The notes under the pieces: model-generated
Seen by the model: the letters and a program-made list of their open reading frames with translations, nothing else
Database searches by the model: none
What the model was told of the DNA's origin: nothing
Program-made: the position numbers and the translations under genes
Shown here: positions 53,357 through 61,699 of the stretch, one piece after another
How positions within the stretch are numbered: position 1 is the first letter of the stretch
How the letters are laid out: every line of letters begins with the position of its first letter
Source: Anaerostipes amylophilus
Lineage (GTDB): Bacteria > Bacillota > Clostridia > Lachnospirales > Lachnospiraceae
Direction: 5' to 3'
NCBI RefSeq assembly: GCF_025567365.1
Contig: NZ_JAOQJG010000003.1
Coordinates: 248,001 to 312,000 of the forward strand
Length of the DNA stretch: 64,000 nt

Positions 53357-54246
53357 TGAAAGTAGAAGATAAAGAACAAAATAGAGAAGAGTATTTAAAG
53401 GACGTAGATATTTTTGTTACAAATCGTTGTAATTCTAATTGTATCATGTGTCCGTTGTCAGAGACAGTTAGAAGAAAGTCAGATAATGGGCGGATTGAAG
53501 AAATATTTCAACAGATAAAAGAATTACCAGAGAATGTTGAATATGTTAATGTAACAGGTGGTGAGCCAACGCTAGTTGGACAAGCTTTTTTCGAAATAAT
53601 GGATAAATTAAAAATGAAATTTCAAAATTCAGGATTTCAATTATTAACAAATGGGAGATCAGCAGCGGATTTTGATTTTTTAATACAGTTATTGCCACAT
53701 TTACCATACGGAATTCGCTGGGCAATTCCACTACATGCATCAAATGCAATGTTACATGATCAGATTACAAGGACAAAAGGAAGTTTTGAGCAAACAGATC
53801 AAGGAATAAAAAATTTATTAATGTGTCAGCAAAAGGTTGAAATCCGCATTGTTGTTTCAAAAAAGAATTTGTCAGACTTATTGAATATTGCGAAATATAT
53901 TGTTCAACAATATCAGGGAGTATTTTGTGTGAATTTTATTGCAATGGAAATGATGGGATGTGCAGCAGTTCATAAAGACGAATTATGGGTTGATTATCCA
54001 ATAGTGTTTAAAAAAATGAAATCTGCAATTGATTGTTTGATCAGTCATGGAATAGATGTACAATTATATAATTTTCCACTTTGCGCAGTAGAACGTGGAT
54101 ATTGGCACATTGCAGTAAAGAGCATTACAGATTATAAAATCAGATATATGCCTGAATGTGATCAATGTAAAGTTAAAGATATATGTGGCGGATTTTTCTA
54201 TTCAACAAAGCAAGTTATGAAACCGAGTGTAACACCGATAGGATAA
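53356..54246 (+). CDS. hxsC: His-Xaa-Ser system radical SAM maturase HxsC
   Basis: 296 residues. Radical-SAM cluster C25-x3-C29-x2-C32 (CNSNCIMC), VNVTGGEPTLVG, and a C-terminal cysteine set CDQCKVKDICGGFFYSTKQVMKPSVTPI, which fits HxsC. The SAM radical enzyme presumably modifies the His-Xaa-Ser repeats of HxsA. TAATG overlap with the preceding gene; hxsB follows three bases after the stop. Confidence 0.85.
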   Translation: MKVEDKEQNREEYLKDVDIFVTNRCNSNCIMCPLSETVRRKSDNGRIEEIFQQIKELPENVEYVNVTGGEPTLVGQAFFEIMDKLKMKFQNSGFQLLTNGRSAADFDFLIQLLPHLPYGIRWAIPLHASNAMLHDQITRTKGSFEQTDQGIKNLLMCQQKVEIRIVVSKKNLSDLLNIAKYIVQQYQGVFCVNFIAMEMMGCAAVHKDELWVDYPIVFKKMKSAIDCLISHGIDVQLYNFPLCAVERGYWHIAVKSITDYKIRYMPECDQCKVKDICGGFFYSTKQVMKPSVTPIG

Positions 54247-54249
54247 ATT

Positions 54250-55641
54250 ATGAAGAACAATTATTTTAATTTTAAACAATGGAAAGATAAAATGTTATTA
54301 ACAAATGAGCAAGGAAGATACATTTTATTGGGAAAAAGAGATTTTTTGAATTTGGTAAATAAACGATATGATTTATTATCGAAAGAAATATTACAAACAT
54401 TGAAAGATCGTTTTTTCATATATGATATAGATGAGGATGTATTTATCGAAAAAGTAGCGAATGCATATAGAGATAATAAGCAATATTTGTTTTCAGCAAC
54501 TTCACTACATATTTTTGTTATGACAAATGCATGCAATATGTGTTGCGTTTACTGTCAGGCACAAGATTCGGCTCAAGAGAAAAAAGGAAAGATGCAAGAG
54601 ATGACAGCTAAGGCTGCTGTTGATATAGCATTACAATCACCAAATGAATATTTAACATTTGAATTTCAAGGAGGAGAACCACTTCTTAATTTTGAAACAA
54701 TAAAATATATTGTGGAATACAGTGAGCAAAATAAAAATCATAAACAAATACAATATTCACTAGTTACAAATACACTCCTTCTGAATGAAGAAATGATACA
54801 ATTTTTTAAGAAATATGATGTATCAATTTCAACTTCATTAGATGGTTGTAAAGAAGTTCATAACAGTAACAGACCTAAAATAGACGGGGATGGTACCTAT
54901 GATTATGTTAGCAGAAATATAAAGTGGTTACAAAGCAATGATATTCAAGTAGGTGCAATTGAAACAACAACAAAAATTAGTTTGAAAAATGCAGAGAAGA
55001 TCATAGAAACTTATCATAACTTAGGATTAAATCATTTATTTATTCGACCATTAACACCATTAGGATATGCAAAAGAGCATTGGGCGGAAATAGGATATGA
55101 ACCGGAAGAATTTTTGAAATTTTATAAACAATGTATTTTAATTTTATTAGAGCATAATCGAAATGGAATTCGAATGTCGGAAGGTCATGCAAGAATATTT
55201 CTAAAGAAAATTTTGACGGGTTATTCAGAAAATTATATGGAATTAAGATCACCATGCGGAGCAGGAATTGGACAGATGGCATATTATTATGATGGTAATA
55301 TATACACATGTGATGAAGGTCGAATGGTAGCAGAAATGGGAGATCAAATGTTCCACTTAGGAAATGTTAATTATAGTACATACGATGATTTAATGGAGAA
55401 TAGGGTATGTAAGGTCACTTGTCAGGCATCCGTATTAGAAAGTTTGCCAGGATGTTGCGACTGCGTGTATCATCCATATTGTGGAGTATGTCCAGTTATA
55501 TCATATGCTTCAGATAATAGTATTTATGCAAGGGAATCCAATGTATATCGATGCAAAATATATAAAGGAATTTTAGACATTCTATTTGAAATATTATTTG
55601 AGGAACCAGATGCAGAAGACATTTTAAAAACGTGGATTTGA
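54250..55641 (+). CDS. hxsB: His-Xaa-Ser system radical SAM maturase HxsB
   Basis: 463 residues. The N-terminal ~85 residues resemble the peptide-binding domain of RiPP maturases; the radical-SAM site is C95-x3-C99-x2-C102 (CNMCCVYC), with EFQGGEPLLNFETI and SISTSLDGCKEVHNSNR. A C-terminal SPASM-type cysteine region (CGAGIGQMAYYYDGNIYTCDEG; CDCVYHPYCGVCPV) would hold extra iron-sulfur clusters. It is the larger of the two maturases, expected to act with HxsC. Confidence 0.87.
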   Translation: MKNNYFNFKQWKDKMLLTNEQGRYILLGKRDFLNLVNKRYDLLSKEILQTLKDRFFIYDIDEDVFIEKVANAYRDNKQYLFSATSLHIFVMTNACNMCCVYCQAQDSAQEKKGKMQEMTAKAAVDIALQSPNEYLTFEFQGGEPLLNFETIKYIVEYSEQNKNHKQIQYSLVTNTLLLNEEMIQFFKKYDVSISTSLDGCKEVHNSNRPKIDGDGTYDYVSRNIKWLQSNDIQVGAIETTTKISLKNAEKIIETYHNLGLNHLFIRPLTPLGYAKEHWAEIGYEPEEFLKFYKQCILILLEHNRNGIRMSEGHARIFLKKILTGYSENYMELRSPCGAGIGQMAYYYDGNIYTCDEGRMVAEMGDQMFHLGNVNYSTYDDLMENRVCKVTCQASVLESLPGCCDCVYHPYCGVCPVISYASDNSIYARESNVYRCKIYKGILDILFEILFEEPDAEDILKTWI

Positions 55642-55652
55642 AAGGAGAAAGT

Positions 55653-56414
55653 ATGGAAAAGAGAGAAAAGAAATTTCTGATTGCGGGAATTATATTTTCG
55701 GTGATAATGATTGTATTTTCATATACAGCAATTACATCGAAAAATGGAGAACAAGCAGAAATATCAAAAGGTTCTGTTCAGTATCAAGAGACAAAATCAC
55801 AAATTTCTATTGGAGAAACAATAAATAATAAATTAGAAGGAAGTGGAATTCAAAGGTCTAAATCAGGAAATATCTACAGTGGGAATTTTGAAAATGGTAA
55901 GAAAAATGGAAAAGGTGAGTATACTTACCAAAACGGTTCTACGTATAAAGGCACATTTGAAAATAGTTGTTTTAAAGATGGTGAACTTATATTAAAAGAT
56001 GAACAAGGAGTATTTGAAATTCAGATAAAGGATGGAAAAATTGAGGGAAAAGTAAAAGCAGAACTTATAAATGGAGATTCTTATAAGGGAAATCTTGCAA
56101 ATGGAAAATTTAATGGAGAATGCGAAATTACATACTCTGGTGGAGATACCTATATTGGGACAGTAAAAGATGATTTGAAAAGTGGCGAGGGTACTTATCA
56201 ATGGTCAGAAACAGGAGATTCTTATACGGGTAATTGGAAAAAGGATAAGATGAATGGAAAAGGAACTTATTATTATAGTTGGAATGAATATCCATATTTA
56301 AAAGGTGACTTTTCAAATAATAAGCCGAAAGGTACATGTACATATTATAAATCTAAAAAGACACATTTTAACACATATTGGAAAAAAGGAACATGTGTTA
56401 AAGCAGCATATTAA
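55653..56414 (+). CDS. MORN-repeat protein with membrane anchor
   Basis: 253 residues. N-terminal membrane segment (FLIAGIIFSVIMIVFSYTAI), a linker, then about six MORN repeats (YSGNFENGKKNGKGEYTY, YKGNLANGKFNGECEITY, YTGNWKKDKMNGKGTYYY and others). Such beta-hairpin repeats serve for protein or lipid contact. ATG 55653 follows AAAGGAG. It lies between hxsB and hxsA in the same transcript, so it may be an extracytoplasmic scaffold of the system. Confidence 0.82.
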   Translation: MEKREKKFLIAGIIFSVIMIVFSYTAITSKNGEQAEISKGSVQYQETKSQISIGETINNKLEGSGIQRSKSGNIYSGNFENGKKNGKGEYTYQNGSTYKGTFENSCFKDGELILKDEQGVFEIQIKDGKIEGKVKAELINGDSYKGNLANGKFNGECEITYSGGDTYIGTVKDDLKSGEGTYQWSETGDSYTGNWKKDKMNGKGTYYYSWNEYPYLKGDFSNNKPKGTCTYYKSKKTHFNTYWKKGTCVKAAY

Positions 56415-56425
56415 GGAGAAAAAGT

Positions 56426-56929
56426 ATGGAAGAACATTTATTCCCGGAAATAAAAAAGTCAATAGAAGATTTTATATATGAAGAAGAGGGAAATATCACA
56501 CGAAATAAAGTTATTGCAATGGGAACAATGATGTTGATTTTAAGTTTGATGATGTATGATGAAGTTTTTGCGGCTCATAGATCACATAGTTCTCACAGTT
56601 CACATTCCTCACATAGTTCAGGAAGTGGAGGAGGAATACATGGAAGCCATGAAAGTCATGTTTCTCATTCTAGTCATGTCTCATCATCTGGACATAGTAG
56701 CCATGGATCGCATAACAACAGCCACGGATCTCATAATAATAGTACATATAGTAATCATGCAGCTTCAAAATCAGCAACAACAGCGGCTCCGAAAGTGGTA
56801 AAACCTAAAGTGCCAGATGTAAAATTAGATGATGTATCAAATATTTTAACACCAAATGCTAATAAAGTAAGTGATATTGGAAATACAGTGAATGCAGCCA
56901 TTAGTGCGCCACAAGAAATACAGGAGTAG
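56426..56929 (+). CDS. hxsA: His-Xaa-Ser repeat protein HxsA (probable substrate of the maturases)
   Basis: 167 residues. Residues 1-28 are an acidic leader (EEHLFPEIKKSIEDFIYEEE); a hydrophobic segment (VIAMGTMMLILSLMMYDEVFAA) follows and ends at Ala50. From His51 to about 110 come 13 H-x-S triplets (HRS, HSS, HGS, HES, HVS), with a GSGGG break. The tail is Pro/Lys-rich. The repeats, the leader and the neighbouring hxsB/hxsC make it the expected modified protein. The final modification and role of such proteins are unknown. AAGGAG precedes the ATG. Confidence 0.87.
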   Translation: MEEHLFPEIKKSIEDFIYEEEGNITRNKVIAMGTMMLILSLMMYDEVFAAHRSHSSHSSHSSHSSGSGGGIHGSHESHVSHSSHVSSSGHSSHGSHNNSHGSHNNSTYSNHAASKSATTAAPKVVKPKVPDVKLDDVSNILTPNANKVSDIGNTVNAAISAPQEIQE

Positions 56930-56932
56930 TTT

Positions 56933-57577
56933 ATGGGTATAAAAAAATTTGTTAAAAAGATAGTTGCAATTCTTATAACGTTATTTATTGTTTTAATCTA
57001 TGCCGTAGGGGAACCTAAAATGCAGAAATATGCATTAGTGTTAATGGCAATTTATACAGTTATGGCAGTAATTTATTGGATTAAACAAGTACGTTTTGAA
57101 ACAGTTATATTTATTATATCTACAATAGTTATATTTGGCGTATTAACAGTTATACTTCCATCTTCAAAGGATAAAAATAGTGTGATAAAGACAGATAAGA
57201 TCATACTGTCAAAAAAAGGAACTTTATATCGTGAAAACAAAAAGACGAAAAAGAAAGTTAAATTAGCAGATAATATTCAAAAATATTATTTAGGAGATCG
57301 AATTGTGGTACAAAATAGTACACAGATTATATCTTTATCATATGATGGAAAAGATATTCTAGAAGTAAAGAAAAACGCAATATTGAAAGGATATAATGAC
57401 GAAACAGTTTATTACACGAAATTAAAAGAAGAACAAAATAGTTCTACTAAAAAATTCACATTATATAAAATGAATTTGGATACGATGGAAGAAGAGAAAG
57501 ATATGCAGAGTGATAAATATATTAGATCTGTGACATTTAAAGATGGAGAAAAGGAGATAAAATCTATAGAAGAATAG
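56933..57577 (+). CDS. Hypothetical membrane protein of the hxs operon
   Basis: 214 residues. Three N-terminal membrane segments (IVAILITLFIVLIYAVG, YALVLMAIYTVMAVIYW, TVIFIISTIVIFGVLTVIL), then an extracytoplasmic beta-rich part (KGTLYRENKKTKKKVKLADNIQKYYLGDRIVVQ ... ISLSYDGKDILEV), which looks like blades of a small propeller of the DUF5050 kind. It starts three bases after hxsA, so it is in the same transcript. No function recognised. Confidence 0.65.
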   Translation: MGIKKFVKKIVAILITLFIVLIYAVGEPKMQKYALVLMAIYTVMAVIYWIKQVRFETVIFIISTIVIFGVLTVILPSSKDKNSVIKTDKIILSKKGTLYRENKKTKKKVKLADNIQKYYLGDRIVVQNSTQIISLSYDGKDILEVKKNAILKGYNDETVYYTKLKEEQNSSTKKFTLYKMNLDTMEEEKDMQSDKYIRSVTFKDGEKEIKSIEE

Positions 57578-57615
57578 TAACGCTATTTTAAATAAAGACA
57601 AAGGGGGAGAGTGTA

Positions 57616-57816
57616 ATGAAATTTGGAATGAGAAAACCTAGTATTAAAAAATCAATAAGCGCCAGAACAAAAGGAAAGGCAAAAAGGGCTGTGAAAAAAG
57701 CAGTAATTCCTGGCTATGGAAAGAAGGGGACAGGATGGGTAAAAGATCCTAAGAAGGCTGCTTACAATAAGGTTTATAATAAGACTAGTTTTAGTTTTTG
57801 GGACTTGTTTAAATAA
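57616..57816 (+). CDS. Small basic protein
   Basis: 66 residues, strongly basic (KFGMRKPSIKKSISARTKGKAKRAVKKAVIPGYGKKGTGWVKDPKKAAYNKVYNKTSF). I recall similar small proteins from phages and mobile islands of Firmicutes, without known role; nucleic-acid binding is possible from charge alone. AAGGGGGAG precedes the ATG. Confidence 0.7.
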   Translation: MKFGMRKPSIKKSISARTKGKAKRAVKKAVIPGYGKKGTGWVKDPKKAAYNKVYNKTSFSFWDLFK

Positions 57817-57852
57817 ACTGGATACTAATGTAAAATGTGAGGAGGAGTAGCA

Positions 57853-59439
57853 ATGTTCAAAATTATAGAAGGTGACTTTAAAAATAATATCTACAGCAAT
57901 GAAGAATATCTTGATAATTGGCCAATGTTATATCTTCTTGAAAATGGAAAACAAATATATATTGGAGAGTCAAATCATGTCAAAACAAGGATGACACAAC
58001 ATAGTTCAAATGTAGAAAAAAAGATTTTTGACAAAGTCCATTTTATTTATTCCAAAATATTTAATCAGTCAGTAACATTTGACTATGAATCAAAATTAAT
58101 ACAATATATTGTTGCAGACGAGCTTTTTCAAGTGACAAATAAAAATTCTGGAATTGCCGATAAACAATATTATAAAAAACAGGAATATGATAAGAAATTT
58201 GAATTACTTTGGAGAAAACTGCAAAGGGAGAAATTGGTAAAACATTCTTTAGAGGAGATTGAGAACTCTGATTTATTTAAATACTCCCCGTATAAAGAAT
58301 TAAATGACAATCAGCGAAATGCAGTAGAAACAATTATTCAGAGGATTAGGGAAGAGGATACAAATCGAATTGTAATAAATGGAATGCCAGGAAGTGGAAA
58401 AACGATAGTAGCAGTTTACTTAATGAAATATCTAACGGACTGTGAAGAATTTCAAAACAAGCAAATAGGATTTGTTGTTCCACAGACATCGCTTAGAAAA
58501 ACTATGAAAATCATTTTCAAAAGTATTTATGGATTAAGACCATCACAGGTATTATCACCATCAGATATTACAAAGAAAAAATATGATATATTATTGGTGG
58601 ATGAAGCACATCGTTTGCATCAGTATAAAAATATATCTTATATGGGTTCGTTTAAGAAAAATTGTGAAAAACTTGGATTGACGACAGAAGCAGATGAATT
58701 GGATTGGATTATAAAACAATCAGATTGTACTATTTTATTCTATGATGCAATGCAGGTAGTAGGTCCATCAGGAATAGATTATCAGCGATTTGACCAAAAG
58801 ATGCAGAATTCATTGGAACAACGTATGACTTCTTATTTTACATTATTAACACAGATGAGAGTACAAGGTGGAAATGCATATATAGATTTTGTGAAAAGTA
58901 TATTTGAAGAATCATGTACTGAAAAATATAAATCAGATAAATATGATCTTAAAATATATCTTGATTTTTCAAAATTTGAAAAGGATATGTATCGAAAAGA
59001 AACAGAAGTAGGATTATCCAGAATGGTTGCAGGATATGCCTGGCCATGGATCAGTAAAAAAGATCAAACGAAAAAAAACATCGAAATTCAAGGAATCAAG
59101 CGCAAGTGGAATCATTGTACAGAAGGATGGGTGCATACACCGGAGGCAATCGATGAAGTTGGATGTATTCATTCGATACAAGGGTATGATTTAAATTATG
59201 CTTTTGTTATCTTAGGTAAAGATATAGGATACGATAAAAATACGAAACAGATCATTGTTCGTAAAGAGTTATATTTTGATCAAAATGGTAAACGGTCAAC
59301 AACATATGAACAATTATTAGAATATATTAAAAATATCTATTATGTGTTAATGACAAGAGGCATTAAAGGAACGTTTCTTTATGTATGTGATGATGATCTA
59401 AGAGAATATTTGAGCCAGTACATAGAAGTGGAGAATTAA
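57853..59439 (+). CDS. GIY-YIG nuclease fused to DUF2075 helicase-like ATPase
   Basis: 528 residues. Residues ~23-60 are a GIY-YIG nuclease start (WPMLYLLENGKQIYIGES...RMTQHSS). Residues ~165 onward are the DUF2075/Schlafen-like superfamily 1 ATPase: Walker A GMPGSGKT (177-184), Walker B LLVDEAH (D250-E251), a QMR motif (LLTQMRVQGG), and SIQGYDLNYAFVILG toward the end. AGGAGG precedes the ATG. It is followed one base later by a MazG-like gene. Such GIY-YIG/DUF2075 proteins recur in defence islands; an antiphage role is inferred from this and from the CRISPR neighbourhood. Confidence 0.87.
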   Translation: MFKIIEGDFKNNIYSNEEYLDNWPMLYLLENGKQIYIGESNHVKTRMTQHSSNVEKKIFDKVHFIYSKIFNQSVTFDYESKLIQYIVADELFQVTNKNSGIADKQYYKKQEYDKKFELLWRKLQREKLVKHSLEEIENSDLFKYSPYKELNDNQRNAVETIIQRIREEDTNRIVINGMPGSGKTIVAVYLMKYLTDCEEFQNKQIGFVVPQTSLRKTMKIIFKSIYGLRPSQVLSPSDITKKKYDILLVDEAHRLHQYKNISYMGSFKKNCEKLGLTTEADELDWIIKQSDCTILFYDAMQVVGPSGIDYQRFDQKMQNSLEQRMTSYFTLLTQMRVQGGNAYIDFVKSIFEESCTEKYKSDKYDLKIYLDFSKFEKDMYRKETEVGLSRMVAGYAWPWISKKDQTKKNIEIQGIKRKWNHCTEGWVHTPEAIDEVGCIHSIQGYDLNYAFVILGKDIGYDKNTKQIIVRKELYFDQNGKRSTTYEQLLEYIKNIYYVLMTRGIKGTFLYVCDDDLREYLSQYIEVEN

Positions 59440-59440
59440 G

Positions 59441-59773
59441 ATGCGAGAAGAGACGATAAATAAAATTTTAAAATTTAGAGATGACAGGGATTGGAAACAA
59501 TTTCATAATCCGAAAGATCTTGCAATATCAATTTCGCTGGAAGCAGCTGAACTTCTTGAAGTATTTCAATGGAGCGGTGCAGATGTGTCAAATGAAGGAA
59601 AACAAGATAAAATCAAGGAGGAATTAGCAGATGTAGTGAATTATTGTGTATTGATGGCAGATGCTTGTGAACTTGATTTAGATGAAATTGTACAAGAGAA
59701 GATTAAGATCAATGAGCGGAAATATCCTGTTGAGAGGGCTAAGGGAAGAAGTGATAAGTATGATAAACTTTAA
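59441..59773 (+). CDS. MazG-like nucleotide pyrophosphohydrolase
   Basis: 110 residues with the all-alpha NTP-PPase motifs E34-x2-E37 (SLEAAELLEVFQW) and E60-x3-D64 (KEELADVVNYCVL), and the ending NERKYPVERAKGRSDKYDKL. It converts (d)NTPs to monophosphates. It starts one base after the DUF2075 gene and has its ribosome site in that gene's end, so the two are coupled. Together they could sense and deplete nucleotides during infection. The last 35 or so bases are repeated 1.2 kb downstream. Confidence 0.9.
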   Translation: MREETINKILKFRDDRDWKQFHNPKDLAISISLEAAELLEVFQWSGADVSNEGKQDKIKEELADVVNYCVLMADACELDLDEIVQEKIKINERKYPVERAKGRSDKYDKL

Positions 59774-60014
59774 ACTTAGAGATGAAGAAATAAAAGAATT
59801 AGAAAAATTTGATTCGGGAAATGGAAGTTACAAGTATTTGACAGAAGACAATATATGCTCTATATATGATCAACGACCAGATGCATGTGATGTTAAAAAA
59901 ATGTATGAATCAATATATAAAAAGAAAATGGAAGTGCAATATATCGCAAAACAAAAATATGCGTTAAATATGGGAAAAAAGATAGTTTATAAAGTATCTT
60001 GTGTAACAAAATAA
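59760..60014 (+). pseudogene. Remnant of a YkgJ-type cysteine-cluster protein
   Basis: The 84-residue frame from ATG 59760 contains LTEDNICSIYDQRPDACDVKKMYESIYKKK, the C-terminal pattern of YkgJ-family proteins (C-x-I-Y-x-x-R-P-x-x-C). The N-terminal C-x2-C cluster of that family is absent; it is replaced by MINFKLRDEEIKELEKF, whose first residues are nearly the same as those of the gene at 61000. The start overlaps the end of the MazG gene. It seems a fusion of two gene pieces. Confidence 0.6.
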
Positions 60015-60052
60015 TCCGATTTTAAATTGTACAAAGTTAGGGGGAAGAAGGT

Positions 60053-60868
60053 ATGAAGAAAAGGAATTTAATTATGCTAATGTTTTTAGCATCAGTTGTT
60101 TTATTTACTCAAGTGAATGTTAAAGCTGACGATGACGACTGCTATTGGTATAATGAATATGGTGAACATGATTGGGATAGCGATTATGAGTATAAAAAAT
60201 GTGATGCAACATATCATTATGAATTATTTGAATGTAACGAGTGCAATCGTAAAGAATATTTTAGAAAAGCACATGAATTTGAATATTCAAAATTAATTAA
60301 ATGGGCAGAGCCGAAAACAAATGGAATTTTTGAATACAAGTGCAGTGATTGCGGACAAACAACAAGAAAAAAAGTAGTTTGGAATTTTAAAAAAGCATAT
60401 AAAGGTACAGATGGATATGCTAGTTTTGATGTACGTAGTCGAAATAATGTATATCGTAATACTAGGTATATAACTTTAAGAACTTATAGCTATGACAAAG
60501 GATATGTTTTGAAAGTTAAAGTAGGTAAAAAAACATATACGAAAAAAATGAATAACAAAACAGATAAATATAGAATTAAAATTAAAAAACCATCGTATGG
60601 AAGTAAAATTAGCATAAAAACATATTATAAAAATAAATGCGTTGGTGTAGATAGTAGTAACGCATTTAATAAAGTTTTATATGCCAAAAATATGAAAACA
60701 GGTATGACCAAAAAGCAATTAAAATGTACATATAGATTCCTTCATCATTGGGGTAATCCATCCAGTACTGCAACAAGTTCAAATGGCTGGTCATATTGGT
60801 ATTATGATGACGGCTCTTATATAATTTTTCGACATGGAAAAGTGAACGGATGGTACGATGTAAATTAA
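60053..60868 (+). CDS. Hypothetical secreted protein
   Basis: 271 residues. Cleavable signal peptide (KRNLIMLMFLASVVLFTQVNVKA, cut before DDDD). The mature part contains two CxxC pairs in a treble-clef-like setting (LFECNECNRKEYF and EYKCSDCGQTTRKK), a basic Ig-like beta region (YRNTRYITLRTYSYDKGYVLKVKVGKKTYTK), and a C-terminal segment with TGMTKKQLKCTYRFLHHWGNPSSTATSSNGWSYWYYDDGSYIIF, similar to SmpA/BamE-like or OmlA-like folds. GGGGAAG precedes the ATG. Function unknown. Confidence 0.75.
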   Translation: MKKRNLIMLMFLASVVLFTQVNVKADDDDCYWYNEYGEHDWDSDYEYKKCDATYHYELFECNECNRKEYFRKAHEFEYSKLIKWAEPKTNGIFEYKCSDCGQTTRKKVVWNFKKAYKGTDGYASFDVRSRNNVYRNTRYITLRTYSYDKGYVLKVKVGKKTYTKKMNNKTDKYRIKIKKPSYGSKISIKTYYKNKCVGVDSSNAFNKVLYAKNMKTGMTKKQLKCTYRFLHHWGNPSSTATSSNGWSYWYYDDGSYIIFRHGKVNGWYDVN

Positions 60869-60875
60869 AAACACA

Positions 60876-61013
60876 ATTATTTCAGATAAATTAGTCACCA
60901 GAGATAATTTAACACAAGTAGAATTTGATACAATGATGGAAACAGGACTTTCACAGGCCAAAAAAGATGATTCAAAAGTAAAAGGAAGAAGTGATAAGTA
61001 TGATAAGATTTAA
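60876..61013 (+). pseudogene. Mosaic relic: antitoxin-like fragment joined to a MazG tail
   Basis: The frame reads SDKLVTRDNLTQVEFDTMME and then TGLSQAKKDDSKV, like the C-terminal part of RelB/DinJ-type antitoxins or related short proteins. It then changes to KGRSDKYDKI-stop, the same ending as the MazG-like protein at 59773. No start codon or ribosome site belongs to it. Confidence 0.5.
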
Positions 61014-61254
61014 ACTTAAAAAAGAGCACATTGAATTTCTTAAAAAGACATATCCTGATAATAAGCTGATTCAGAGAGTTTTGAGCTTTGAGAAAGAAGG
61101 AATTTTCGAAATGGATGAGGAGAATACATATATTGATTTCATGGATTATTTGGACGATGAGTCTGTAGCTTGGATGGATGAAAATTATGATGCTACACCA
61201 CAAACAATTATGTTAGAATCAATAAGAGATGATATTTTTTGTCAGACTAATTAG
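61000..61254 (+). CDS. Small hypothetical acidic protein
   Basis: 84 residues: MIRFKLKKEHIEFLKKTYPDNKLIQRVLSFEKEGIFEMDEENTYIDFMDYLDDESVAWMDENYD. No family recognised. It starts at ATG 61000; GTG 60991 lies in its ribosome region. Its start region is a copy of that at 59760, so it may have stood after a MazG gene in the ancestor. Confidence 0.6.
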   Translation: MIRFKLKKEHIEFLKKTYPDNKLIQRVLSFEKEGIFEMDEENTYIDFMDYLDDESVAWMDENYDATPQTIMLESIRDDIFCQTN

Positions 61255-61273
61255 AAGAGAAAGTGGACATTGA

Positions 61274-61313
61274 AACAAGACCTTATAGTCATAACAGGCC
61301 ATAAGATCTTGTT
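61274..61313. terminator. Inverted repeat between convergent genes, possible terminator
   Basis: Arms 61274-61290 and 61297-61313 pair at 13 of 17 positions (AACAAGA with TCTTGTT at the base). No clear T-run follows on either strand, so termination is uncertain. Confidence 0.4.
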
Positions 61314-61335
61314 ACAGGAGAAAATGGATGACGAC

Positions 61336-61530
61336 TTAATCATCATCACGAGGTAAAAACGGTGGTCGGAAGTGGTACAATTCTTCGTAAGATTCAAGCT
61401 CGGCTTCTGTTCTTGGAACAACTTGGATCAATCCAGTACAATCCGTGGTAGAACAAATATTGCACATTTCGAAGATATTTTCATCAATTTCTTCGTTTGT
61501 AAGTTCTCGTTTCTTCTTCTTATTATTCAT
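61336..61530 (-). CDS. Small hypothetical protein with CxxC motif
   Basis: 64 residues: basic start (NNKKKKRELTNEEIDENIF), EMCNICSTTDCTGLIQVVPRTEAELESYEELYHF. The three cysteines may bind metal. GAGGAG lies well before the ATG on the minus strand. I recall similar small proteins in Lachnospiraceae, without function. Confidence 0.65.
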   Translation of the reverse strand: MNNKKKKRELTNEEIDENIFEMCNICSTTDCTGLIQVVPRTEAELESYEELYHFRPPFLPRDDD

Positions 61531-61627
61531 GCATTGAAATCTCCTCGTTTCTTAGTATGTGATAATTTAAGAAAAATATTTTGTAAAATAAATCCAATAA
61601 AAGATATTATACGAGGAGATAGGAACA

Positions 61628-61699
61628 ATGTATTTTGTACCAGAAGAAAGTAGAGAAAAGGCTGTCCATCCTAGACAGAATGGAAGCCTTTTCCGATAA
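61628..61699 (+). pseudogene. Truncated copy of the zinc-ribbon gene start
   Basis: The ribosome site and the first six codons (61615-61644) copy those of the gene at 62881 with one change in 30 bases; the reading then is MYFVPEESREKAVHPRQNGS and stops in the end of the YitT gene. A leftover of a duplication. Confidence 0.6.

Larger units (their letters stand above)
59741..61018 (+). repeat. Direct repeat pair (59741-59778 and 60981-61018)
   Basis: Two 38-base copies, 35 of 38 identical, 1,240 bases apart. Each contains GGAAGAAGTGATAAGTATGA: the end of the MazG frame together with the ribosome site and the start of the next small gene. The region between them holds the YkgJ remnant and the secreted protein, so the segment was probably inserted or rearranged by recombination at these copies. 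Confidence 0.8.

Noticed and set aside
56556..56801. Open frame overlapping hxsA in another phase
   Set aside because: It arises from the repetitive CAT/TCT codons of the H-x-S region; the HxsA frame has the ribosome site and family features.
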